From Veillonellales bacterium (GTDB taxonomy: Bacteria; Bacillota; Negativicutes; Veillonellales; Dialisteraceae), in assembly GCA_944390485.1 (NCBI GenBank), contig CALXPQ010000005.1, positions 106,225 through 170,224 of the forward strand: a DNA stretch of 64,000 bases, written 5' to 3'. Under the pieces are notes generated by a model that was not told where the DNA came from, did no database searches, and saw only the letters and a program-made list of their open reading frames with translations. Shown here in pieces: positions 1 through 7,142 of this stretch (position 1 is its first letter; each line of letters opens with the position of its first letter). The translations under genes and the position numbers were made by a program.

Positions 1-115
1 TGGTATCGCTGATGAGAGTGAGTTCCTCTTCTGTTTTTTCCAGGCTGTTCTGCTCAAGAGCAATCTCATAGATAGCGCGTCCGTACTTTTTAGCGACGAT
101 TACGTTCTTATCCAT
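1..115 (-). CDS. atpH: ATP synthase F1 delta subunit, 5' end only
   Basis: N-terminal 38 residues of the peripheral-stalk delta (OSCP-like) subunit, which links F1 to the b subunits. The visible protein begins MDKNVIVAKKYGRAIYEIAL, the usual start of AtpH, with the conserved 'YGRAIYEIA' helix. The ATG at 115 lies two bases after the atpF stop codon (118-120). Its ribosome-binding site falls inside the end of atpF, so translational coupling is likely. The gene runs off the left edge, where atpA, atpG, atpD and atpC would be expected. Confidence 0.9.
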   Translation of the reverse strand, partial: MDKNVIVAKKYGRAIYEIALEQNSLEKTEEELTLISDT

Positions 116-117
116 GA

Positions 118-612
118 TTATTTACCTGCGTTGCGGGCACCCAGTTTCGCGATGCTTTCAGCGATCAGGCGATCGTTGGTGTCCGGAGTCATATTCTTGC
201 TGATGATCTTGGAAGCGATGTCGCAGGAGAGAGCGGCCACCTGAGATTTCAGATCTTCGAGAGCTTCGGTGCGTTCTCTTTCGATCTGCTTGGAAGCGGC
301 TTCTTTTTCCTTCGCGATCGCTTCGCGTGCTGCATCGATCTGTGCCTGTGCCTGGACCTGGGCTTCCTTCACTGCTTTGCTGACGATGTCCTGCGCTTTG
401 ACCTGCGCGTCGCGGAGCTGCGCTTCATAGCTTTCTTTCAGCTTCTGCGCGTCCGCATTGGCGCTGGCCGCGGAGTCGAGGTCGTTCTGGATGCGCGCTT
501 TGCGGTCGTCCAGCACTTTCAGCATCGGCTTGTAGGCGAAATGGCCCAGAATAGCACAAAGGATGACGAAGTTTACGATCTGCCACAGCAAGGTTCCATT
601 TAATTCTACCAA
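118..612 (-). CDS. atpF: ATP synthase F0 b subunit
   Basis: Membrane-anchored peripheral stalk subunit, 164 residues, normal length. It has one N-terminal membrane helix (about residues 8-26, rich in V/I/L/F), then the 'KPMLKVLDDRKARI' turn, then a long charged coiled coil full of A, E, K and Q that dimerises and holds delta. The start is a TTG (610-612) eight bases after a strong AGGAGG. It sits between atpE and atpH in the canonical order. Confidence 0.95.
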   Translation of the reverse strand: MVELNGTLLWQIVNFVILCAILGHFAYKPMLKVLDDRKARIQNDLDSAASANADAQKLKESYEAQLRDAQVKAQDIVSKAVKEAQVQAQAQIDAAREAIAKEKEAASKQIERERTEALEDLKSQVAALSCDIASKIISKNMTPDTNDRLIAESIAKLGARNAGK

Positions 613-648
613 TGAAATCCCCTCCTTAGGCTAATGAATGGTGTTGAA

Positions 649-900
649 TTAGCCGAGGAACGGGTTTGCGAATACGAGAACGATGGCGATGACGATAGCG
701 ATGATCGGAATGGATTCGATAAGGCCGATGGCGACGAGCATGTTGGTGAAGAGCTTGCCTGCCATTTCCGGCTGACGGGTCATGCCGTCAAGCGCATGGG
801 AAGCGGCTTTGGAGTCGGAGAACGCGGCGGCAAGGGAAGCGCATGCTGCGATGATAGCTGCTGCGAGAACGGAATACTGAGCTACAATAGTCTGATCCAT
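649..900 (-). CDS. atpE: ATP synthase F0 c subunit with an unusual ion-binding site
   Basis: 83-residue hairpin forming the rotor ring. Helix 2 carries the ion carboxylate in 'GLIESIPI' (Glu62-Ser63, the E-S pair of Na+-type c subunits), and the loop has the RQPE motif. Helix 1 is odd. Aligned on RQPE, the GxGxGxGxG packing motif is replaced by Ser22, Ala24, Ala26, Ser28 and Ser30, with no glycine. The position that is Gln32 in Ilyobacter tartaricus is Asp29, so the site has two carboxylates, as described for Fusobacterium nucleatum. Na+ coupling is therefore plausible but not shown. An AGGAGG lies about ten bases before the ATG. Confidence 0.95.
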   Translation of the reverse strand: MDQTIVAQYSVLAAAIIAACASLAAAFSDSKAASHALDGMTRQPEMAGKLFTNMLVAIGLIESIPIIAIVIAIVLVFANPFLG

Positions 901-1002
901 GGTTATGATTCCTCCTGAGAATGTAACTATTTTCCGGTTATCCCGGTATACATGCCGTTTGGACGGACGGTGCCGTTTTGGATGATGAGAAAATGTCCGT
1001 GA

Positions 1003-1668
1003 TCACTCGACGCTCTCTTTCAGGTAGATGGATACGAGCGTGGTGAAGATGTAGGCCTGGACCGCGCCCACGAACAGGCTGAAGCCGATCCAGATCATAG
1101 GTACGAGCCACGGCGCCAGAGCATAGAGAACTTCCAGAAGAATTTCCCCTGCGAGGATATTGCCGAATAGACGCATGGCCAGCGTGATGGGCCGCGCCAC
1201 CTCTTCGACAAGGTTCATGATGACGAACACGGAGAAGGGCTTGAAGAAATGGCCCAGCCAGTGTCCGACGCCTTTGTTTTTGATGAAGTAGAAATGGATG
1301 GCCAGGGACGAGGCGATCGCCAGCCCCAGCGTCGTATTCACGTCGTTGGTGGGGGAAGCCGTCAGATGATTCGTCGGCAGAAGCCCGATCTGGTTCGAAG
1401 TGAAGATGAAAAGGAAGAGGGTCAGGAGCCATGTCGCAACCTGACGGTATTTATGCCCGATATTGTCCTGGAACTGATTGCACAGCGCCTCCACGAGCAT
1501 TTCCACCGCGTTCTGCACGCCGCTCGGCACCATCGCGCGTCCGCGGGTCGCCGCGAGCGTCACGAGGATGACGATGATGGCCGCCAGCCATGTGGTGAAG
1601 ATGGTATCCAGATTGACCTGCATTCCAAATAACTCTGTCACTACGTGTGTACCTGTATGAAGATGCAT
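1003..1668 (-). CDS. atpB: ATP synthase F0 a subunit
   Basis: Stator subunit providing the ion half-channels, 221 residues with five to six membrane helices. The essential arginine is present in 'LAMRLFGNILAGE', and the preceding 'MNLVEEVARPITLAMR' is typical of the family. 'SPTNDVNTTL' is the conserved polar entry helix. The protein starts at an ATG preceded by GGGGGTGAG. It lies between atpI and atpE, in the standard order. Confidence 0.95.
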   Translation of the reverse strand: MHLHTGTHVVTELFGMQVNLDTIFTTWLAAIIVILVTLAATRGRAMVPSGVQNAVEMLVEALCNQFQDNIGHKYRQVATWLLTLFLFIFTSNQIGLLPTNHLTASPTNDVNTTLGLAIASSLAIHFYFIKNKGVGHWLGHFFKPFSVFVIMNLVEEVARPITLAMRLFGNILAGEILLEVLYALAPWLVPMIWIGFSLFVGAVQAYIFTTLVSIYLKESVE

Positions 1669-1707
1669 AGTCTCACCCCCTCTCTCTTACAAGGATGTCA
1701 AGAAGAT

Positions 1708-2091
1708 TTATTCCTTAATTACACCGACGACTCTGTCCACGATGGTGGCAGCCGTCAGTGAAAGTAAGCCAGCGAGAAAGCCGAGCACCGCAAGGCCCAG
1801 AAAGAATGCTGCGAGGACGCACGCCCCGATTTCCACAAAAAGCCTTGCGCCGGTAAAGGCGACGAGGCGTGCGCCGACGGTTTCAGGAGCCCGGCCCGCC
1901 TCGGACCATTTGATGTACTTGGCGCGGAGGAACGACAGGAACGCGATCTGGAAGAGCGCCCCCAGGAGGACGCCCGCGCCGTAGAGCGCGCCGCCGAAGA
2001 CGAAGGCCGCCGCCGCGGCGATGGCCGCGATCCCCGCGGTCACTTTCCGGATGCGCGCCGCATAGACGGGAAAGGTCTCATCGTATACCAT
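1708..2091 (-). CDS. atpI: ATP synthase subunit I (AtpI family)
   Basis: 127-residue membrane protein with four hydrophobic segments, very rich in alanine. It occupies the atpI place directly upstream of atpB. AtpI assists c-ring assembly in other bacteria, with a possible role in Mg2+ supply. The sequence is weakly conserved, so the call rests on topology and position. Its ATG (2089-2091) is one base after the stop of the upstream atpZ-like gene. Confidence 0.75.
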   Translation of the reverse strand: MVYDETFPVYAARIRKVTAGIAAIAAAAAFVFGGALYGAGVLLGALFQIAFLSFLRAKYIKWSEAGRAPETVGARLVAFTGARLFVEIGACVLAAFFLGLAVLGFLAGLLSLTAATIVDRVVGVIKE

Positions 2092-2092
2092 G

Positions 2093-2326
2093 TCATTTCC
2101 TCAGCATCTGCTTGATGACAGACCATATGCCGCTCACCGCGCCCAGGATGGAGAAGCCCACGAGGCCCCACGGGGACGTCCCGAAGTACTCATCACAGCG
2201 AAGACCTGCATAGACGCACAGTCCGATGCAGGTCAGCATGGTGAGCCCCGCTCCGGAAGCCACCGCCGCACTGCGCAGCGGATTGAAATCTGATTGCTTG
2301 TCCCTGGTGTGTCTGGGTTTCTCCAT
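2093..2326 (-). CDS. atpZ: AtpZ/AtpI-family small membrane protein
   Basis: 77 residues with two membrane helices: 'GLTMLTCIGLCVYAGL' and 'WGLVGFSILGAVSGIW', the latter in the GxxxG style typical of AtpZ. In Bacillus, AtpZ with AtpI forms a cation channel next to the ATP synthase. It is the first gene of the operon and abuts atpI. The best Shine-Dalgarno candidate (AAGGAG) is some fifteen bases before the ATG, so the start is less certain than the identity. Confidence 0.75.
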   Translation of the reverse strand: MEKPRHTRDKQSDFNPLRSAAVASGAGLTMLTCIGLCVYAGLRCDEYFGTSPWGLVGFSILGAVSGIWSVIKQMLRK

Positions 2327-2687
2327 GGGCCGCGGCAGTTTCTCCTTCCTTGGGTGCTCATTTTTTATTCGGAAAAAATGACAGCACAGTGGTTATACAT
2401 CTGTCAACTGAAAATCATACGATTTCATTGTAACATATGCGGATAGCCGGCGCCACTGAAAATGCACGGGAAATGGGCAGTTCTGCCGGAAATTCCGCGT
2501 TTTCCGCCCTGTTTTTCCGAAAAATTTTCCAAACGCCGCGAGGGAAACGGCCCCGGGCGTCCCGTTTCGGTCCGTTTCCGGCGCTCTTCCCGCGTCCCCG
2601 GCGCTTTCGGCAGTTCTGCGCCGCCGTGCGCCGCGGGAGGCGTCCTGGCGCTTCCGCATAAAAAATCATTCGCCTGTCAAAATATTT
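2327..2687. other. Intergenic region between wecB and the atp operon
   Basis: 361 bases without a supported gene. The atp-proximal third is AT-rich and holds a minus-strand TTGACA with a weak partner (TGTCAT, 18-base spacing), the best candidate for the atp operon promoter. The remainder is very GC-rich. The open frames through it (arginine-rich, no ribosome-binding site) are composition artefacts. I see no strong hairpin with a T-run behind wecB. Confidence 0.5.
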
Positions 2688-3830
2688 TTACGCCGGGCGG
2701 AACGGCTCCGGAATCGCCTCTGCAAGCCCCGCGCGATGGAGGAGCCACGCCACGATGCGCTCCGCCGCATGGCCGTCGCCGTAGGGATTGACCGCTTCGG
2801 CCATCTGCCGGTACGCCGCTTCGTCCGTGAGGAGGCGGTGCGCCGTCTCGTAGATGCGCGCTTCGTCGGTGCCCACGAGGGCGACCGTGCCCGCCTCGAC
2901 CGCTTCGGGCCGCTCCGTGGTGTCCCGCAGGACGAGGACCGGCTTGCCGAGGCTCGGCGCTTCTTCCTGGATGCCGCCGCTGTCGGTGAGGACGATGGCC
3001 GACCGGGCCATGAGGTTCGTGAAGGGTTCGTACTCCATGGGCTCCACCAGATGGATGCGCGGATGGCCTTCGAGCTCTTCCGACACCGCTTCCCGTACGA
3101 GGGGGTTCCGGTGCACTGGGAAGACGATCTCCGTGTCGGGGATGTCGTCCACCAGACGGCGCAGCGCGCGGTACACGTGGTGCATGGGCGCGCCCAGGTT
3201 CTCCCGGCGGTGGGTCGTCACGAGGATCACCCGCTTGTGCTCCTCGATCTGCTCGATCTCCTTGTCGGCGAAAGCGTAGTCCTTCTTCACTGTGGCGAAG
3301 AGCGCGTCGATCACCGTATTGCCGGTGACGAAGATATTCTCTTCCTTTTTATTTTCCCGGAGCAGGTTGTCCCGGGCCGTCGCGGTGGGCGCGAAATGGT
3401 AATTCGCGAGCACGCCCGTGAGCTGGCGGTTCGCCTCTTCCGGGAAGGGCGAGAGAAGATTGCCCGTGCGGAGCCCCGCCTCCACGTGGCCCACGGGGAT
3501 CTGCGCGTAGAACGCGGCGAGCGCCGCCGTGAAGGTGGTGGTGGTGTCGCCGTGGACGAGCACGCAGTCCGGGCGCTCCTTCGCGAAGACCTCCTGCAGG
3601 CCCCGGAGCACGCGCCCGGTGATGTCGTAGAGCGTCTGCCCCTGCGCCATGATGTTCAGGTCGTAGTCTGCCGTGAGGCGGAAGAGCTGCATCACCTGGT
3701 CGAGCATCTCCCGGTGCTGGGCGGTGATGCACACCCGCGTCTCGATCTCGGGATGCTTCCGAAGCTCCCGGATGACCGGGGCCATTTTGATCGCCTCGGG
3801 ACGGGTCCCGAAGATAGTCATGATTTTCAC
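2688..3830 (-). CDS. wecB: UDP-N-acetylglucosamine 2-epimerase (non-hydrolysing)
   Basis: 380 residues, full length. It interconverts UDP-GlcNAc and UDP-ManNAc for surface polysaccharide or teichoic-type linkage units, in the cytoplasm. Signature stretches are 'MTIFGTRPEAIKMAPVI' at the N-terminus, 'ITAQHREMLDQV', 'LVHGDTTTT', 'VGHVEAGLRT', 'PFPEEANRQLT' and 'LTDSGGIQEEAPSLGKPVL' in the sugar-nucleotide site. It starts with a GTG eight bases after AGGAAGGG. It lies 43 bases downstream of the lipid-carrier sugar transferase, an obvious two-gene unit. Confidence 0.95.
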   Translation of the reverse strand: MKIMTIFGTRPEAIKMAPVIRELRKHPEIETRVCITAQHREMLDQVMQLFRLTADYDLNIMAQGQTLYDITGRVLRGLQEVFAKERPDCVLVHGDTTTTFTAALAAFYAQIPVGHVEAGLRTGNLLSPFPEEANRQLTGVLANYHFAPTATARDNLLRENKKEENIFVTGNTVIDALFATVKKDYAFADKEIEQIEEHKRVILVTTHRRENLGAPMHHVYRALRRLVDDIPDTEIVFPVHRNPLVREAVSEELEGHPRIHLVEPMEYEPFTNLMARSAIVLTDSGGIQEEAPSLGKPVLVLRDTTERPEAVEAGTVALVGTDEARIYETAHRLLTDEAAYRQMAEAVNPYGDGHAAERIVAWLLHRAGLAEAIPEPFRPA

Positions 3831-3873
3831 AGTACATTCCCTTCCTTTCGGAGGATGCCGCCGCGGCGGCCCC

Positions 3874-4920
3874 TTATTTCTGCGCCGCTTCTTCCGGGCG
3901 GCTGTCTTCCGTGAGCACGCCGAGGCGCTTCGCCCACAGGAGGAATACGAGGAGCACCGCCGCCAGCAGGAGGAGCCCTGCGATGAGGCGGAGATGGATG
4001 ACGAGGAGCGCTGTGCACGAGAAGAAGGCGGTCAGCGCGTACATGATGAGCACCACCTGCTTCTGGGTGAGTCCTTTCGCGAGGAGACGGTGGTGCAGAT
4101 GGCGCTTGTCCGGCGAGAAGACCGGCACGCCGGAATGCTTCCTGCGGACGATGGCCATGAGCGTGTCCATGATCGGCACGGAGAGCGCCACCAGCGGCAC
4201 GATGAGCACCGCGATGGCCGCGGTCTTCATGGAGCCCATCACCGCCACGGCGGCGATGACATAGCCCAGGAACATGGAGCCCGTGTCGCCCATGAAGATC
4301 TTGGCGGGATTGAAATTATACTGGAGGAACGCGATGGCGGAGCCGGCCATGGCCACCATGGCGGCGGCGCACACCCACTGCCCCATCTGGAAGGCGAGGA
4401 AAGAAATCGTCACCGACGCGATGGCCGCGATGCCCGCGGCGAGCCCGTCCAGCCCGTCGATGAGGTTCACCGTATTCACGAAGCCGATGATCCAGAAGAT
4501 GGTGAGCGGGATGGAAATAAGCGCGGGGAAATAGATGAAGCCCACGAAGGGCAGGCGCAGCCAGTCGATGCGCACGCCGAAGATCACCACGAAGATCGCC
4601 GCGGCGATGATCTGCCCGAGGAGCTTCACCTTCGGCGGGAGCGAATACCGGTCGTCCAGGATGCCCACGAAGATGAGGAACGTCGCGCCGCAGGCCAGCC
4701 CGAGGAGCTGCTGGTCCCCGAAGCCCACGGTGAGCGCGATGGCCGCGATGAAGCCCGCGTAGATCGCCAGGCCCCCCAGCCGCGGGATGAGCCCGTGGTG
4801 GACCTTGCGCGCGTCCGGTTTATCCACCGCGCCGATCGCCACGGCCAGCCGCTTCACCAGCGGCGTGAGCACGAAGGTGACCACCAGCGCGGTCAGGAAC
4901 GTGTACGCATAAGCGAACAC
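3874..4920 (-). CDS. tagO: Undecaprenyl-phosphate sugar-1-phosphate transferase (WecA/TagO, MraY superfamily)
   Basis: About 348 residues and roughly eleven membrane helices. It transfers a HexNAc-1-phosphate (probably GlcNAc-1-P) to undecaprenyl phosphate, the first membrane step of a surface glycan. Family motifs visible are 'DKPDARKVHHGLIPRLGG', 'VGILDDRYSLPPKVKL', 'NTVNLIDGLDGLAAG', 'FMGDTGSMFLG' and the C-terminal 'FSPDKRHLHHRLL'. I chose the GTG at 4918-4920 because AGGAGG lies seven bases upstream; longer frames have no such signal. WecA and TagO cannot be told apart here. Confidence 0.9.
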   Translation of the reverse strand: MFAYAYTFLTALVVTFVLTPLVKRLAVAIGAVDKPDARKVHHGLIPRLGGLAIYAGFIAAIALTVGFGDQQLLGLACGATFLIFVGILDDRYSLPPKVKLLGQIIAAAIFVVIFGVRIDWLRLPFVGFIYFPALISIPLTIFWIIGFVNTVNLIDGLDGLAAGIAAIASVTISFLAFQMGQWVCAAAMVAMAGSAIAFLQYNFNPAKIFMGDTGSMFLGYVIAAVAVMGSMKTAAIAVLIVPLVALSVPIMDTLMAIVRRKHSGVPVFSPDKRHLHHRLLAKGLTQKQVVLIMYALTAFFSCTALLVIHLRLIAGLLLLAAVLLVFLLWAKRLGVLTEDSRPEEAAQK

Positions 4921-5147
4921 CGTAACACCTCCTAATCCGAGTTTTTCATACTGCCATTGTAGCGCAAACGGGTGGGGATGGCAATTCAGGCCCCGCGGGA
5001 CGGCGCGCCCCCGCGGAGGGACCGCGGGCAGGAGACCCCCCTGCCCGCCTCCCGTCATCTCCTTATATATATGTATATAACATTGTCTTTCCCGACGGAG
5101 GACGCGGCGCTTCCCGCCGGCCGCAGCGCTCCGCGCGCCCGCGGGTG

Positions 5148-5156
5148 TGCTACAAT
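5148..5156 (+). promoter_or_regulatory. Extended -10 promoter for yigZ
   Basis: TGCTACAAT matches the extended -10 element (TGnTATAAT) about 30 bases before the yigZ start. No convincing -35 is visible. Confidence 0.6.
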
Positions 5157-5185
5157 AGAAATATATCATTTTGCAAGGAGGCCCC

Positions 5186-5827
5186 ATGCTCATCCCCTAC
5201 ACCGCGCCGGCGGCACCCTGCCGCACGGAGACAGACATACAGAAATCGACCTTCATCGCCGATCTGGCGCCGGCCGCGACCATGGACGAAGCGGCGGCCT
5301 TCTGGGACGCGCGGCGGAAAGAATTCCGCGACGCTGCGCACCACTGCTTCGCCTGCCGCATCGGCACGGCGCAGGTGCTGGAGAAATCGAGCGACGACGG
5401 CGAGCCGCAGGGCACGGCGGGGCACCCCATGCTGCACGTGCTCCAGATGCGGCAGCTCACGAACACGGTGCTCGTGGTGACGCGGTACTTCGGCGGCATC
5501 AAGCTCGGCGCGGGCGGGCTCACCCGCGCGTACAGCGGAGCCGCCGCCTCGGCATGCCGCGAAGCTTCGCTCACCGCGTACGTGCCGCATCTCCGCATCG
5601 CCCTCGTCCTCCCCTACGACATGGTGGGGCTCTTCGAGAAATACGCCGGCGACACGGCGCTCCGCGTGGCGGACCGCGCCTTCACGGATCAGGTGACGGC
5701 GGTGCTCCTCGTGCCGCCCGCCGACTGGGACCGCCGCCTGCGGGAGCTGACGAACCTCACCGCGGGCCGGGCGCGCGCAGAGACACTGGGCGAGGAGTAT
5801 GTCCCGCTCGCTGCAGAAAGGAAGTGA
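5186..5827 (+). CDS. yigZ: YigZ/IMPACT family protein
   Basis: 213 residues. UPF0029/IMPACT fold with the hallmark block 'SSDDGEPQGTAGHPML' followed by 'VVTRYFGGIKLGAGGLTRAY', then a C-terminal ferredoxin-like domain. Relatives are thought to act on ribosomes or stress translation, but no reaction is established. The ATG at 5186 is five bases after AAGGAGG; a TTG further upstream has no such support. It overlaps a transcription unit with the downstream ATPase (six-base gap). Confidence 0.85.
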   Translation: MLIPYTAPAAPCRTETDIQKSTFIADLAPAATMDEAAAFWDARRKEFRDAAHHCFACRIGTAQVLEKSSDDGEPQGTAGHPMLHVLQMRQLTNTVLVVTRYFGGIKLGAGGLTRAYSGAAASACREASLTAYVPHLRIALVLPYDMVGLFEKYAGDTALRVADRAFTDQVTAVLLVPPADWDRRLRELTNLTAGRARAETLGEEYVPLAAERK

Positions 5828-5833
5828 CCCTCC

Positions 5834-7039
5834 ATGCCGGGCTATGACCGCACGGAGTATCTGGATTTTCTCTTTCAGAACAAAGACCGGGAAATGGTGA
5901 AGGTCTTCACGGGCCTGCGCGGCGCGGGCAAGACGTCCCTCTTCGCGCGGTACATCCGCCTCCTCGAAGAGCAGGGCGTGCCGGAGCGACGCATCCTCTA
6001 CATGGACCTGTCGGACCCGGACATGCGGCGGCTCTTCCCGCAGGAAAATCTGTACCGCCGCATCGCCGCCCACCTCGCCGGCCGGGAGCGGGCCTATCTC
6101 TTCCTCGACGAAGTGCAGGAGCTGCCCGACTTCCCCCGGCTGGCGGACGCGCTCTTCCGCATCCGGAACTTCGACCTCTATCTGGCGGGCTCGGCGCTCC
6201 GCGCGGCCCTGCCCCGCCTGACAGCGCTCCTCCCCGGGCGGTGCCTCGTGAAGAACGTGTACCCCCTCTCCTTCGCGGAGACCGTCTCCGCGTGGGAACG
6301 GCCGCCGGAAGAGGCAGACCTCCTCCACTACGCGGAAGAGAGCTCGCTCCCGGGCGCCCATCATGGAGAAGCCCCGCGGAGCGCGCTCGACACGGCCGTC
6401 TCGGCGGCGCTCTTCCACGAAGTGTGCCGCAGCGCCTCCATCCGCACGGGTCTCCTCGAAAAGATCCTGACCTTCCTCTCAGAGCATCTCGGCGAACTCC
6501 TCCCGCTCGCGGCCATCGAAAGCGCCGCGGGCCGCGCGGGGCGGCCTCTCCTCGAGAAGACCCTCCGCGCCTACCTCCAGGCGCTGGAAGACGGCGGCCT
6601 CCTCCTCGCCGTGCCGTGCGCCGCGCTGCCGGAAGACGGCTCGCCCGCCCCCGCGCCGGACGGACAGACCTGCCGCTTCTTCTTCCCCGACGGCGCCATG
6701 ACCTCTCTCTGGGGCCGGGGCGAGGACGAGAGCGCCCCGCTCCTCAACGCGGCGGCGGTGGAGCTCTTCCGCCGGTACGGCGCGGTGGAGACCGCCCGGA
6801 CCCGCCGCGGGCCGGTGGATTTCCTCACGGGCCGCACGGAGCTCCCCGCCCTGTGGCAGCTCATCCCCCGCGGCGGCAGCGCCGAAGCGAAAGAAAAGTG
6901 GGACATCCTCGCCGGCGCGCCGGCGGCGTACAAGAAATGCGTGCTCACCCTCACGCCGGACGCGTTCCCCGCGCAGGACGGTCTCTTCGTCTATCCCCTC
7001 CTGCCGTGGTTCCTCCGCCGCGCGCGCCCCGCGCTGTAA
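5834..7039 (+). CDS. AAA ATPase with C-terminal DUF4143-like region
   Basis: 401 residues. Walker A is 'GLRGAGKTSLF' (about residues 27-37) and Walker B is 'YLFLDEVQELP', followed by the 'LYLAGSALRAALPRL' sensor helix. This is the AAA_14/DUF4143 architecture common in bacteria and archaea. The C-terminal half is variable and probably contains a winged-helix part and a nuclease-like fold, but I see no clean nuclease motif. The function is unknown. It starts six bases after yigZ and shares its promoter. It faces rpoC across a bidirectional terminator. Confidence 0.75.
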   Translation: MPGYDRTEYLDFLFQNKDREMVKVFTGLRGAGKTSLFARYIRLLEEQGVPERRILYMDLSDPDMRRLFPQENLYRRIAAHLAGRERAYLFLDEVQELPDFPRLADALFRIRNFDLYLAGSALRAALPRLTALLPGRCLVKNVYPLSFAETVSAWERPPEEADLLHYAEESSLPGAHHGEAPRSALDTAVSAALFHEVCRSASIRTGLLEKILTFLSEHLGELLPLAAIESAAGRAGRPLLEKTLRAYLQALEDGGLLLAVPCAALPEDGSPAPAPDGQTCRFFFPDGAMTSLWGRGEDESAPLLNAAAVELFRRYGAVETARTRRGPVDFLTGRTELPALWQLIPRGGSAEAKEKWDILAGAPAAYKKCVLTLTPDAFPAQDGLFVYPLLPWFLRRARPAL

Positions 7040-7092
7040 ATCCTCTCCGCCTCCGGGCGGATTTTTCTCTGCCCGTTTCCGGGCATAAAAAA

Positions 7093-7127
7093 ACTGTAAG
7101 GAACGATGCATTCCTTACAGTCTTTTT
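7093..7127. terminator. Bidirectional terminator between the AAA ATPase and rpoC
   Basis: Eleven-base perfect stem ACTGTAAGGAA / TTCCTTACAGT with a seven-base loop, a T-run to the right and an A-run to the left. It can serve both converging units. Confidence 0.9.
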
Positions 7128-7142
7128 TATTTTGCCCGGCGT

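Noticed and set aside
2393..2669. Arginine-rich minus-strand frames between wecB and the atp operon
   Set aside because: No ribosome-binding site, composition follows the GC-rich DNA, and frames on both strands are open at the same place.
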